Translations under genes and position numbers: made by a program
Notes under the pieces: generated by a model
The model's input: only the letters and a program-made list of their open reading frames with translations
Told to the model about the DNA's origin: nothing
Databases searched by the model: none
NCBI RefSeq assembly: GCF_003130405.1
Contig: NZ_QEAS01000001.1
Span: forward strand, 405,281 to 443,759
DNA: 38,479 nucleotides
Source of the DNA: Pararcticibacter amylolyticus
GTDB taxonomy: Bacteria; Bacteroidota; Bacteroidia; Sphingobacteriales; Sphingobacteriaceae
Direction: 5' to 3'
Shown here: positions 16,477 to 25,168 of the stretch, in pieces
Layout of the letters: each line of letters begins with the position of its first letter
Numbering within the stretch: position 1 is the stretch's first letter

Positions 16477-19098
16477 ATGAAGATACAAAGCATCCAGGTG
16501 CTTAAGGGGCCCAATATCTGGTCTGTAAGAAGAGAAAAGCTCATACAGATGCGTCTTGATCTGGAAGACCTGGAATACAAGCCGAGCAATGAGATTTCCG
16601 GTTTTAAATCACGGCTGGAAGCACTCATTCCCAGTCTCTATACCCACAGGTGTTCGAAAGGGCATGAAGGTGGTTTCCTGGAACGGGTGGAAGAAGGCAC
16701 CTGGATGGGACATATCATTGAACATATCGCCCTTGAAATCCAGACACTGGCAGGGATGGATGCTGGTTTTGGACGCACAAGAAGTACCAAAACGACAGGC
16801 GTTTATAATGTCGTGTTTATCTACCAGGAAGAGAGTGTCGGGATATACGCGGCTCATGCATCCCTTAGGATAGCAGAAGCTCTGATAGCTGGTGAGGACT
16901 ATGACCTTTCCACTGATATTAACAGGATGAGGGAGATGAGAGACAAGGAAAGCCTGGGACCGAGCACGCGGTCAATTGTGGATGAAGCGAAACTCAGAGA
17001 TATTCCTTACATCCGGCTTAACAGCGGATCTTTCATTCAGCTTGGTTTTGGCAAAAATCAGGTAAGATTCCGGGCTACTCTTACAGATAAAACAAGCAGC
17101 ATCGCAGTAGATATTGCCGGAGACAAGGAAGAAACAAAGCGTATTTTGAGGGAACAAGCTATACCTGTAGCGGAGGGCACAACCATTTCGAATGAGAAAC
17201 AAATGGCTGAAGCGATCAGAAAAATAGGGTTTCCGCTCGTTTTCAAGCCTTTAAATGGAAACCATGGAAAGGGTGCTTCCATCAATGTTAAAACTGAAGA
17301 AGAGGCAGCCGAAGCACTGAAACATGCTCAGAAGTACTCCCTGAAAGTAATTGTTGAACGCTTCGTTAAAGGTTTTGATTTCCGCATCCTGGTGATCAAC
17401 AACAAGATGGTAGCAGCAGCATTACGAACACCGGCTCATGTAAAGGGTGACGGCAAGCATACAATTGCCGAACTTATCGACCTGGAAAACGAGGACCCGC
17501 GCCGCGGGTACGGGCACGAAAATGTACTGACTGAGATACGGGTTGATCGTGACACTGAGGAAATGCTCCGTAAATATGGCTATACACTGCAAACCATCCC
17601 GGCAGAGAAAGAAGTCGTCTTCCTGAAGTCAACGGCAAACCTGAGTACCGGGGGCACTTCGCTCGATGTTACGGATATGGTACATCCCCATAACATCTTT
17701 GTCTGTGAAAGAATCGCACGGGTGGTTGGACTGGATATTTGCGGAATCGACATTATGGCTGAAAATCTCTCACAACCGCTTTATGAAACAGGTGGTGTAG
17801 TGCTCGAGGTAAATGCAGCACCGGGGTTCAGAATGCATCTTGCTCCGAGTGAAGGCCAACCCAGAAATGTTGCAGCCCCCGTTATTGATATGTTGTATCC
17901 TCCGGGGAAGTCTGCCAGGATTCCTATTATCGCTATAACGGGGACAAACGGAAAGACTACCACAACGCGGCTCATCGCCCATATTATAAAGAATAACGGT
18001 TATAGGGTCGGATACACTACTTCTGATGGAATTTACATCCAGAACTCTATGATGATAGAGGGTGATACTACCGGCCCTAATAGCGCAGCATTCGTTCTGA
18101 AAGACCCTACAGTTGAGTTTGCAGTCCTGGAAACAGCACGTGGCGGGATTTTAAGATCCGGCCTTGGTTTCAGCCGCTGCGATATTGCTATTTTAACCAA
18201 TATTCAGGAAGATCACCTGGGGATCTCAGATATTCATACCCTGGAAGATCTCACCTCCGTGAAAAAAGTAGTGATCGAATCGGTGAAAAAAGATGGATGG
18301 GCAATTTTGAACGCGGATAACCCCTATTGCGTAAAGATTGGCAAAGAAACCACTCACTGTAACATAGCCTATTTCAGCATGAATGAGGGTAATCCCGTCA
18401 TTGAAGAACATTGCAGCCGGGGCGGCGTCGCTGCTTTTATTGATGGCGGTTATCTCACTGTGAAAAAGGGTAACTGGAAGATCAGAATGGCGAAAGTTAC
18501 ACATGTGCCGATCACTTTTAACGGAACAGTAAGCTTTATGACTCAAAATGCCATGGCTGCTGCCCTCGCAACTTTCCTCTGGGGATTTAAGATTGAAGAT
18601 ATCCGGACTTCTCTTGAAACTTTTGTTCCTTCCCCTGCACATACTCCGGGCAGGATGAACATTTTCGATTTCAGGGATTATAAAATCCTGGTTGATTATG
18701 CTCATAACCCGGATGGGCTTAAGGGAATTAAAGACTTCATTCTCCAAAGCGATGCATCTTACAGAACAGGAGTTATTTCAGGGACCGGAGACCGGCGTGA
18801 CGATGATATCAGGGAAATAGGAAGAATTACGGCTTCTATGTTTGATAATATCGTGATCTGTCAGGAAAAATATCTCAGAGGCAGAGACTATGAACAGTTG
18901 GTAGGCTTGCTCAGAGAAGGTATTGAGGAAGTAAAACCAGGTATGCCATGCAAAGTTATCGGGAACGGAAAAGAGGCGTGGAATTACATTATTGAGCAGG
19001 TAAGACCGGGAGAATTAATTACAATTATCAGTGATGCTATCAACAACGCCTATGAGACTGTTAAGAAGCACCAGGACAAAGTGATGGCTAATAAATAA
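16477..19098 (+). CDS. cphA: Cyanophycin synthetase
   Basis: CphA polymerises aspartate and adds arginine to each side chain, using ATP. Three regions are seen. The N-terminal domain (about 1-160) contains HIIEHIALEIQ (from H79), the segment that in studied CphA1 enzymes includes a metal-dependent primer-making site. The ATP-grasp domain (about 200-470) has the glycine-rich KPLNGNHGKGA near residue 255. The Mur-ligase-like domain has the P-loop GTNGKTTT near residue 488 and DYAHNPDG at 740-747. The 873 residues fit the family. It begins with ATG and ends before a strong terminator. It is divergent from cphB-iaaA, so the window holds a full synthesis and recovery cycle for nitrogen storage. 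CphA2, which works with dipeptides, is less likely because the full-length active P-loop is intact. Confidence 0.96.
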   Translation: MKIQSIQVLKGPNIWSVRREKLIQMRLDLEDLEYKPSNEISGFKSRLEALIPSLYTHRCSKGHEGGFLERVEEGTWMGHIIEHIALEIQTLAGMDAGFGRTRSTKTTGVYNVVFIYQEESVGIYAAHASLRIAEALIAGEDYDLSTDINRMREMRDKESLGPSTRSIVDEAKLRDIPYIRLNSGSFIQLGFGKNQVRFRATLTDKTSSIAVDIAGDKEETKRILREQAIPVAEGTTISNEKQMAEAIRKIGFPLVFKPLNGNHGKGASINVKTEEEAAEALKHAQKYSLKVIVERFVKGFDFRILVINNKMVAAALRTPAHVKGDGKHTIAELIDLENEDPRRGYGHENVLTEIRVDRDTEEMLRKYGYTLQTIPAEKEVVFLKSTANLSTGGTSLDVTDMVHPHNIFVCERIARVVGLDICGIDIMAENLSQPLYETGGVVLEVNAAPGFRMHLAPSEGQPRNVAAPVIDMLYPPGKSARIPIIAITGTNGKTTTTRLIAHIIKNNGYRVGYTTSDGIYIQNSMMIEGDTTGPNSAAFVLKDPTVEFAVLETARGGILRSGLGFSRCDIAILTNIQEDHLGISDIHTLEDLTSVKKVVIESVKKDGWAILNADNPYCVKIGKETTHCNIAYFSMNEGNPVIEEHCSRGGVAAFIDGGYLTVKKGNWKIRMAKVTHVPITFNGTVSFMTQNAMAAALATFLWGFKIEDIRTSLETFVPSPAHTPGRMNIFDFRDYKILVDYAHNPDGLKGIKDFILQSDASYRTGVISGTGDRRDDDIREIGRITASMFDNIVICQEKYLRGRDYEQLVGLLREGIEEVKPGMPCKVIGNGKEAWNYIIEQVRPGELITIISDAINNAYETVKKHQDKVMANK

Positions 19099-19193
19099 TA
19101 TTTTTTTAATTTTCTTAAAACATTTAAGCAACAACATCGTTCTTGATACAGAACCAATTGATATTTGGTTTAATTGTGATAAGGTTTAGGTTG

Positions 19194-19228
19194 AAGCGTC
19201 CTGCTCCATGCAGGACGCTTTATTTTTT
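19194..19228 (+). terminator. Terminator of cphA
   Basis: A 10-bp perfect stem (AAGCGTCCTG at 19194-19203, CAGGACGCTT at 19211-19220) with a 7-base loop is followed by TATTTTTT on the plus strand, about 95 bases after the cphA stop. Confidence 0.9.
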
Positions 19229-19410
19229 CAATGATGTTTCCCTTTAACAAAAACGTTCACATAAAATCCTGCACTTAGGAGACCCAGCAGGGCTCCCACA
19301 AATACCCATAATAATGACTGAGTTGCCGCCCAGCCTGTGAGAACTCCACAAATCATTGCAAGTATGTAATACAGTTCTTCTGGTTGCCTGTCTTTATTAT
19401 ACTGTTCCAT
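19228..19410 (-). CDS. Small two-helix membrane protein
   Basis: This 60-residue protein has a polar N-terminus (MEQYNKDRQPEE) and two hydrophobic helices (about 14-31 and 34-54), ending in KGKHH. I know no function. The reading frame ends exactly where the T run of the cphA terminator begins, and the gene fills the space between that terminator and the TetR operon, which is why I take it as real. It has no recognisable promoter box. Confidence 0.65.
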   Translation of the reverse strand: MEQYNKDRQPEELYYILAMICGVLTGWAATQSLLWVFVGALLGLLSAGFYVNVFVKGKHH

Positions 19411-19564
19411 ATCCTAAAAATTTAATCGTTAAAGACTTTCTATATTCAATAAGCACCAGCTGTAAATTGTTTTATTGTTTATTCTATATCATAGAGCGTA
19501 CCGAACCTGTCCTTAATCATCAAAAAGTCACATAAATAAGAATTATTAACGAAAATGATACAAT

Positions 19565-19588
19565 TAATCAATCGATTGATTAGTTTTG
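19565..19588 (+). promoter_or_regulatory. Palindromic operator overlapping the efflux operon promoter
   Basis: TAATCAATCGATTGATTA (19565-19582) is a perfect 18-bp palindrome. Its last two bases are the TA of TAGTTTTG (19581-19588), a TAnnTTTG -7 box. A TetR dimer bound here would block the promoter. Transcription would begin just before the ATG at 19597, which argues against the upstream ATG at 19555. Confidence 0.7.
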
Positions 19589-19596
19589 TTTCCGAA

Positions 19597-20211
19597 ATGA
19601 AAGAAGACAGAAAAGAGATCATACTGGATACCGCTGAGAGGCTTTTTTCAGAAAATGGATTTGATGGAGCATCTACCCGTGCTATTGCTAATGAGGCCGG
19701 AGTGAATATGGCTATGCTTAATTATTATTTCGGGTCAAAAGAGGGATTGTATAAGGCCGTCTTCGAAAGAAAGTTCAGTGGATTTCATCAAACCCTCATT
19801 AATCTGAATGAAGAGAATATTTCTTCCTGGGATAAGCTTCATAAATACATTGATCTCTATGTCGAGCGTGTAACCACTCAAAGTTGTTTTCAGCGACTGA
19901 TGCAACATGAGATTTCATTCCAGCAACGTTCGGGCGTCGGAGGATTTATTGTGGAATATATGAACAAAAATCTTAATGAAATAAGGAAGGTCCTCCAGGA
20001 AGGGATTAACAATGGAAGCTTCAGAGAAATCGATATCGATCTTACTATATCTACGATTTTTGGCACAAAATATTACTTAGTTCACCTTTCCGGCATCGCA
20101 TCGGCTTTATTTGGTAAGGACCTTGATAATGCTGAGGTCCTTAACCAGGAAATTAAACCCCGTTTAAAAAAGCATCTGCTGGAACTGCTCGATTCTTATC
20201 TGAAAAAATAG
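19597..20211 (+). CDS. TetR family transcriptional repressor
   Basis: This protein has the TetR helix-turn-helix in the first 50 residues (ILDTAERLFSENGFDGASTRAIANEAGVNMAMLNYYF split across helices 1-3) and a ligand-binding C-terminal domain with a TetR_C-like helical pattern, 204 residues in all. An ATG at 19555 would add 14 residues in front, but those codons contain the operator palindrome, so the ATG at 19597 is the better start. It is the first gene of an operon with tolC-, emrA- and emrB-like genes and should repress its own operon until a toxic ligand binds. No second copy of the palindrome lies in the 65 bases ahead of the tolC-like gene. Confidence 0.92.
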   Translation: MKEDRKEIILDTAERLFSENGFDGASTRAIANEAGVNMAMLNYYFGSKEGLYKAVFERKFSGFHQTLINLNEENISSWDKLHKYIDLYVERVTTQSCFQRLMQHEISFQQRSGVGGFIVEYMNKNLNEIRKVLQEGINNGSFREIDIDLTISTIFGTKYYLVHLSGIASALFGKDLDNAEVLNQEIKPRLKKHLLELLDSYLKK

Positions 20212-20276
20212 AGCTTCAGGTAAGAAGCTGTGAAGGATCACGGTAAAGAATAATTACATACTGCGCATATAGAATC

Positions 20277-21644
20277 ATGAACCACATATATACAAGTCTG
20301 AAAAGTGGTATTTTCAGAAAAATCAGAAAAGGATGGCGCCTTGCGCTCCTTATTGTGACCTTGGAGCCGGCAAGCGCACTTGCACAGGAAGTTCGGGTCA
20401 TCTCGGTCGGAGAAGCCGTTAAACTTGGCATTGACAACAGTAAGGTGCTCAAAGCCTCGCAATCGAAAATCGACGAAGCCATAGCCCGGTTCAACCAGGC
20501 AAAGGACAGGTCTTTACCAACAGCGAGTGCCAGCTATGCTTACAGCCATGCTAATTTCCTGAGCGGCAAATTCCAGGTCCCCGGAGAAGACGAGCCGATG
20601 ACCCTTCCCTCAAAGGCGGATGCTTTCATCGGCACTGTTTCAGTTGCAGAAGTCATATTCGCAGGGAACCAGTTGAAATATGCAAAGGAATCAACAGACC
20701 TTCTTACGAAAATTGCACGTCTTGATGCTGACAAACAAAAAGACGAAGTAGCTTATGCCATTATTAACGCTTGTTATAACCTGTACAAGGTTCAGCAAAG
20801 CAAAATGGTTGTTCAGCAAAATCTCCAGTCGGTAGACCAGCAACTCAAGCAGGCACAGCAATTTTTCAGCCAGGGATTGGTAACAAAGAATGATGTGCTC
20901 AGATTTCAGTTGCAGCGAAACAACATTGAGCTCACTGGCGTAGATCTGGAGACTAACGGCAAGATCGTCAACTACAATCTAGACATCCTGCTGGGACTGC
21001 CCGAAAGCACACAATTGCAAATCAGTAATTTCGGCTTATCCTCGGTAAGACCAGCATCATTGAGCAGTCTGATAGATACCGCACTGACAAACCGTGAAGA
21101 GATCAGGGAATATGATCTTAGAACAAAACTGGCAGAAACGAACATCAAGACGGTGAAAGCTGATCTTCTGCCTACCTTAAGTGCTACAGGAAGCATGTAT
21201 TATATTAATCCCACTTCCAGCTTCATTCCTAAAACCAATACCTTCCTGGCTCCGGTTTCCGTTGGGGCTACATTAGCCTGGCATATCGATAAGCTCTGGA
21301 CAAACAAGAATAAAGTCTCCGAAGCACAAATACAGCGCAATGAAGCAGAGATTGTGAAGAATATCAACGTCGATAATGTAAAAACGGAAGTCAACCAGGA
21401 TTATCAGAATTACAACCGCTCTGTTGAAAGAATCAAAATCCTCGAGAATTCTATTCAGCAGGCTGCTGAAAACGACAGGATCCTTGAGTCTAAATACCGC
21501 AATAATATTGCCTCTGTGACAGACCGTATTGATGCTCAGACTCAGCTGTTTCAATCACAAATCAATCTTGAACTGGCAAAAGCCGATGCCGGCCTTGCCT
21601 GGTACACTTTACTTAAAGCAACAGGAACAATTCAACAACAATAA
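20277..21644 (+). CDS. TolC-family outer membrane efflux protein
   Basis: The product is the outer membrane channel of a three-part pump. A signal peptide ends near SALAQ (about residue 36-37). Two repeated outer membrane efflux domains follow, each with long alpha-helical hairpins, for example QQNLQSVDQQLKQAQQFF and SIQQAAENDRILESKY regions. At 455 residues it is of normal size. It lies 65 bases behind the tetR gene and 12 bases ahead of the adaptor gene. The substrate cannot be told from sequence. Confidence 0.93.
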   Translation: MNHIYTSLKSGIFRKIRKGWRLALLIVTLEPASALAQEVRVISVGEAVKLGIDNSKVLKASQSKIDEAIARFNQAKDRSLPTASASYAYSHANFLSGKFQVPGEDEPMTLPSKADAFIGTVSVAEVIFAGNQLKYAKESTDLLTKIARLDADKQKDEVAYAIINACYNLYKVQQSKMVVQQNLQSVDQQLKQAQQFFSQGLVTKNDVLRFQLQRNNIELTGVDLETNGKIVNYNLDILLGLPESTQLQISNFGLSSVRPASLSSLIDTALTNREEIREYDLRTKLAETNIKTVKADLLPTLSATGSMYYINPTSSFIPKTNTFLAPVSVGATLAWHIDKLWTNKNKVSEAQIQRNEAEIVKNINVDNVKTEVNQDYQNYNRSVERIKILENSIQQAAENDRILESKYRNNIASVTDRIDAQTQLFQSQINLELAKADAGLAWYTLLKATGTIQQQ

Positions 21645-21656
21645 CGCATATTTATA

Positions 21657-22700
21657 ATGGAACCCACCCAAAAGAAAAAGAAATCCAACAAAGTCATCCC
21701 CATCATCCTGGGATTGATCATCATAATAGGAGGTGCTATCGGCATCAGGGAATATCTCTATTTTAAGAATCACGTTGATACAGATGACGCACAAATAGAC
21801 GGCGACATCAGCCCTGTAGTAGCCCGGGTTGGCGGCTACGTTGATACAATTTTGTTTGAAGAGAACCAGCATGTTAATGCCGGCCAGGTGCTGGTTAAGC
21901 TGGATGAGCGCGATTACAGGATCAAACTGGAGCAGAGCCTGGCAGCACAGCGGGGAGCGACAGCCAGCATTGGTGTATCACAAGCGCAAATAGGTGCAAC
22001 AACTGCCTCCTCTTCAACAGCGAAAGCAAATGCAGAAGCGGCGCGTGTTCGCCTTTGGAAAGCAAATCAGGATTTCACCCGCTATTCAAACCTTATTAAA
22101 GAGGGAGCAATAACTCAGCAGCAGTTTGATCAGGCTAAGGCTGAAAGAGATGCAGCAAAAGCTGCTTACCAGGCAGCATTAGATCAATACCGCTCAGCAG
22201 AAGGCCAGGTAGGTACTACCCGCTCTCAGCTGCAAGTGACAAATACAGGGGTTGACCAGCGCCAGGCAGATGTTGACTTTGCAAAACTGCAATTGTCTTA
22301 CACCACCATTAATGCGCCGGCATCGGGTATCGTTTCAAAGAAGAGCATTCAAAAAGGCCAATTGATTCAGGCTGGCCAGACCTTGTTTTCTGTTGTAAAC
22401 GATAACAGCCTTTATATCACTGCGAATTTCAAAGAGACTCAGCTGGAGAAACTCAGAACCGGTCAAAAGGTACATGTAGAAGTAGACGCCTTTCCCGACG
22501 AAAAAGTAGACGGTACTGTATATAACTTCTCTCCGGCAACGGGCGCCAAATTTTCTTTACTTCCTCCTGATAATGCGACAGGGAATTTTGTGAAGGTCGT
22601 TCAACGGGTTCCGGTAAAGATTAAAATGAAAGCAGATAAAGAACTAATGGATCGGTTGCGCCCCGGAATGAGCGTGAAAGTTTCCGTTATCACTGATTAG
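21657..22700 (+). CDS. HlyD/EmrA-type membrane fusion protein
   Basis: This periplasmic adaptor connects the inner membrane pump with the TolC channel. One membrane helix lies at about residues 14-35 (IPIILGLIIIIGGAIGI). It is followed by the first half of the biotinyl-lipoyl domain (DDAQIDGDISPVVARVGGYV), a coiled-coil hairpin rich in Ala and Gln (about 85-200), the second lipoyl half (INAPASGIVSKKSI) and beta-barrel segments. The 347 residues match EmrA. It ends five bases before the EmrB-like gene. Confidence 0.94.
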   Translation: MEPTQKKKKSNKVIPIILGLIIIIGGAIGIREYLYFKNHVDTDDAQIDGDISPVVARVGGYVDTILFEENQHVNAGQVLVKLDERDYRIKLEQSLAAQRGATASIGVSQAQIGATTASSSTAKANAEAARVRLWKANQDFTRYSNLIKEGAITQQQFDQAKAERDAAKAAYQAALDQYRSAEGQVGTTRSQLQVTNTGVDQRQADVDFAKLQLSYTTINAPASGIVSKKSIQKGQLIQAGQTLFSVVNDNSLYITANFKETQLEKLRTGQKVHVEVDAFPDEKVDGTVYNFSPATGAKFSLLPPDNATGNFVKVVQRVPVKIKMKADKELMDRLRPGMSVKVSVITD

Positions 22701-22705
22701 AAATA

Positions 22706-24253
22706 ATGGCTGAAAAAGGTTTAAAGAAGTGGGTAATTACAATTACTGTAATTGTTGCCGCACTTCTGGAGTTAATTGATACCACGATCGTAAACGTTTC
22801 TATTCCCCAGATACAAGGCAACCTGGGGGCTACACTTGAAGACGTTGCGTGGATATCTACAGGCTATGGGGTAGCCAATGTTATTATTCTTCCGATGTCG
22901 GGATGGCTGGGGAACAGGTTCGGAAGAAAAAACTATTTTCTCGCGTCGATCATTATATTTACGATCGCTTCTTTTCTCTGCGGAAACGCCGCAACACTAT
23001 CGGAGCTCGTGATTTTCCGTATCGTCCAGGGGCTGGCAGGCGGCGGGCTTATTTCAAATGCACAAGCTATTCTACTTGAAACCTGGCCACCTGAAGAGGT
23101 AGGGATTGCAACTGCACTTTTTGGACTTGGAGCTGTAGTAGGACCAACGGTGGGTCCTACAATCGGCGGATACATCACAGACCATTTTTCATGGCCCTGG
23201 ATCTTCTACGTAAATATCCCGGTCGGTATTCTGGCGGCCTATTGCACGTATATGTTTGTCAGGCCCACTGCAAAAGTCGGGAAAGACCAGCCGGTAGACT
23301 GGTGGGGCATTCTGCTACTCGCGATAGCTGTAGGAAGTTTGCAAACCGTCCTGGAAAAAGGAGAGAGTGAAGACTGGTTTGCTACAGGATATATCATTGT
23401 ACTTACAGCCAGTTCTGTAATCGGGTTCCTGCTATTCATTTGGCGTGAGCTTAGCACCAGCCATCCGATCGTGAACTTCAAAATCATGCGCCACCGGAGC
23501 TTTTCAATCGGGATGTTCACCTCGTTTATACTGGGATTGGGTTTGTATGGCTCGATGTTCATATTCCCTGTGTTCTGTCAGACTCTGCTGGGGTTCTCCG
23601 CACAGCAAACAGGTGAATTGCTTTTTCCCGGGGGACTTGTTACTATCGCGATGATGCCTTTTGTGGGCATCATGCTGAAAAAGGGAGTGCCTGCTCAGTT
23701 CATGGCTACGGCGGGGCTTACACTATTCTTTGTATTTTCATTTATGCTAAGTAAGTCAACCCTTTCATCAGGAACAAGCGATTTCTTCTGGCCACTGGTG
23801 GTAAGAGGACTGGGGATGTCGCTGCTTTTTGTTCCGCTGACTACCCTGGCGATCCAGGATCTTCGCGGCAATGAAATCGGACAAGGTACCGGATTAAACA
23901 ACATGATGAGGCAACTCGGGGGATCATTTGGTGTTGCTGCCATTACTACTTTCATTCATGTCAGACAGGGGGCCCATCGCAATATTCTCCTGGAAAATAT
24001 CAACGATTATAATCCCGCCTATGTTACCCGCTTTAACGCGATGGTACAAAATTTCATGGCTAAAGGCTATACTGCACTTGATGCTCAGCATGCTGCCATC
24101 AAAGCCATCGAAGGCACCGTTATGAAACAAACGATGCTTCTCACTTATACCGATGCATATTGGATTGTTGGTTTTATCCTTCTCTGTTCTATACCGATGA
24201 TCTACTTGCAGAAGTTTAAAAAGAATGTGCAGATGCCAGTAGATGCACACTAA
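22706..24253 (+). CDS. EmrB/QacA-type drug efflux transporter (MFS, DHA2)
   Basis: This is a 14-helix proton-driven antiporter of the major facilitator superfamily. The first helix includes LIDTTIVNVSIP, a signature of the DHA2 group. Motif A is GWLGNRFGRKNYF, and motif C, the antiporter motif, is GLGAVVGPTVGPTIGG. The 515 residues match EmrB. With the adaptor and TolC-like genes it should expel hydrophobic compounds across both membranes. It is the last gene of the tetR operon. Confidence 0.95.
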   Translation: MAEKGLKKWVITITVIVAALLELIDTTIVNVSIPQIQGNLGATLEDVAWISTGYGVANVIILPMSGWLGNRFGRKNYFLASIIIFTIASFLCGNAATLSELVIFRIVQGLAGGGLISNAQAILLETWPPEEVGIATALFGLGAVVGPTVGPTIGGYITDHFSWPWIFYVNIPVGILAAYCTYMFVRPTAKVGKDQPVDWWGILLLAIAVGSLQTVLEKGESEDWFATGYIIVLTASSVIGFLLFIWRELSTSHPIVNFKIMRHRSFSIGMFTSFILGLGLYGSMFIFPVFCQTLLGFSAQQTGELLFPGGLVTIAMMPFVGIMLKKGVPAQFMATAGLTLFFVFSFMLSKSTLSSGTSDFFWPLVVRGLGMSLLFVPLTTLAIQDLRGNEIGQGTGLNNMMRQLGGSFGVAAITTFIHVRQGAHRNILLENINDYNPAYVTRFNAMVQNFMAKGYTALDAQHAAIKAIEGTVMKQTMLLTYTDAYWIVGFILLCSIPMIYLQKFKKNVQMPVDAH

Positions 24254-24288
24254 AAAAAACCGTCGTATGAAGCCTATCATACGACGGT
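24251..24288 (-). terminator. Strong terminator on the minus strand behind the efflux operon
   Basis: A 12-bp perfect stem (ACCGTCGTATGA at 24259-24270, TCATACGACGGT at 24277-24288) is followed on the minus strand by a run of eight T. The plus strand lacks a T run, so it stops leftward transcription, 177 bases beyond the AhpD stop codon. It could also end a separate small RNA from 24289-24464. The T tract touches the stop codon of the transporter gene. Confidence 0.8.
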
Positions 24289-24400
24289 ATCCCAAATTAC
24301 AATTAAAAACCTTTGCCTCTTTTGCTGCACTTCTCACCAGAGACCGTGACGCCGGGAATTTGCTTCAGCTAAAGGGCGGTTAACCTTATAGCTAAGTTAC
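24289..24400 (-). ncRNA. Candidate small RNA or long 3' UTR between convergent genes
   Basis: Between convergent genes, 24289-24400 has a GC-richer core (about 24335-24385) set in AT-rich flanks and ends on the minus strand in a classic terminator. No open frame of note is present. TCAC/GTGA complementarity around CAGAGACC allows a small hairpin. I do not recognise a family and no good promoter box is seen, so a long 3' UTR of ahpD processed into a small RNA is as likely as an independent gene. Confidence 0.35.
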
Positions 24401-24464
24401 GAAAAACTTTCTTTTTATAAATACATACAAGAAGGTTTTTTTTAATTGTAAAGCAGGCTGTATA

Positions 24465-25049
24465 CTAATAAATTACTTTCCCGGTGGCAGTAATAAGTGA
24501 TGCTATCCTAACCGCATCAAATATCCGTTCTTCCCTTGTTCCCATCTTAATCAGCGAATCCTCATGTGCGTTTACACACATTTCGCATCCGTTTACGGCA
24601 GAAACAGCCAGGCTCATCAGTTCGAAAAATTCCTTCCCTGTTACCGGTCTGGCCATTATCTGCATACGGATCCTGGCTGGGATCTGGGTGTATTTTTCCT
24701 TCTGTGTAAAATGCCTGAACCTGTAGAAAACGTTATTAGACGAAAGCAAGGAGGCACATGCAGCGGCTTCCGCAATATCTTCTGCAGATGCACCGTTCTC
24801 TGAAGCAAAGCCACTATAAAAGTCAGTCAGCGGTTTATTTACATTGTTTATAGCTGTGCAAACTCCGATAAGTCCGATTTCCTTTGCACTTAAATGCTCT
24901 GATGTAAGGGTGCTCGTAAGATTGACCTTTAAATCTCTCAAATATCTGGATTCACCTTTTTCAAGGAGATTAAGGCTTTCATTCCGGTAAGTACCGTCAA
25001 TTTTGATACTTTCTAATAGTTCTTTTATCACTTCTGCTGTTTCGCTCAT
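24465..25049 (-). CDS. ahpD: AhpD-type alkylhydroperoxidase (carboxymuconolactone decarboxylase fold)
   Basis: This all-helical thiol protein carries the AhpD active site C155-E-M-C158 with H162 behind it (GCEMCVNAHED), which reduces oxidised AhpC or peroxides directly. Its length, 194 residues, is normal for the two-lobe AhpD. In mycobacteria AhpD is the adaptor that carries electrons from lipoylated dehydrogenase to AhpC; the same role is likely because an AhpC-type peroxiredoxin gene lies immediately upstream. It has no visible promoter of its own, so it probably depends on read-through past the terminator at 25070-25097. Confidence 0.93.
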   Translation of the reverse strand: MSETAEVIKELLESIKIDGTYRNESLNLLEKGESRYLRDLKVNLTSTLTSEHLSAKEIGLIGVCTAINNVNKPLTDFYSGFASENGASAEDIAEAAACASLLSSNNVFYRFRHFTQKEKYTQIPARIRMQIMARPVTGKEFFELMSLAVSAVNGCEMCVNAHEDSLIKMGTREERIFDAVRIASLITATGKVIY

Positions 25050-25069
25050 TTTTATAAAGTTAAAAGGTT

Positions 25070-25097
25070 AAAAAAAATCCCCTTATTAAGGGGATTT
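25070..25097 (-). terminator. Terminator between ahpC and ahpD
   Basis: A 10-bp perfect stem (AAATCCCCTT at 25075-25084, AAGGGGATTT at 25088-25097) with loop ATT is followed by a T run on the minus strand. It is 71 bases after the peroxiredoxin stop and 20 bases before the AhpD start, so it should make AhpD less abundant than AhpC. Confidence 0.8.
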
Positions 25098-25160
25098 CAG
25101 CATTCAGCTACAAGCGTATCAGCAAATAGTCTCCTTGCTGCTGACAGCCGGTTGCTGACA
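25098..25160. repeat. Degenerate CAGC/GCTG-rich intergenic tract
   Basis: The stretch has repeated words of the kind CAGCATTCAGCTACAAG, TATCAGCAA, GCTGCTGACAGC and GGTTGCTGACAAC. A related tract lies at 31140-31184. They look like copies of a loosely conserved dispersed intergenic repeat. Confidence 0.35.
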
Positions 25161-25168
25161 ACTTTCAA

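Noticed and set aside
18226-18747. 173-codon minus-strand frame opposite cphA
   Set aside because: It is fully inside the Mur-ligase-like domain of cphA and shows no independent signals.
19555-19596. Upstream ATG of the TetR gene
   Set aside because: The extra codons contain the operator palindrome and -7 box, so the region is more likely regulatory than coding.
24330-24400. Possible tRNA or known riboswitch on the minus strand
   Set aside because: A D-arm-like AGCTGAA word is present, but no T arm, no acceptor stem and no match to riboswitch cores that I know.
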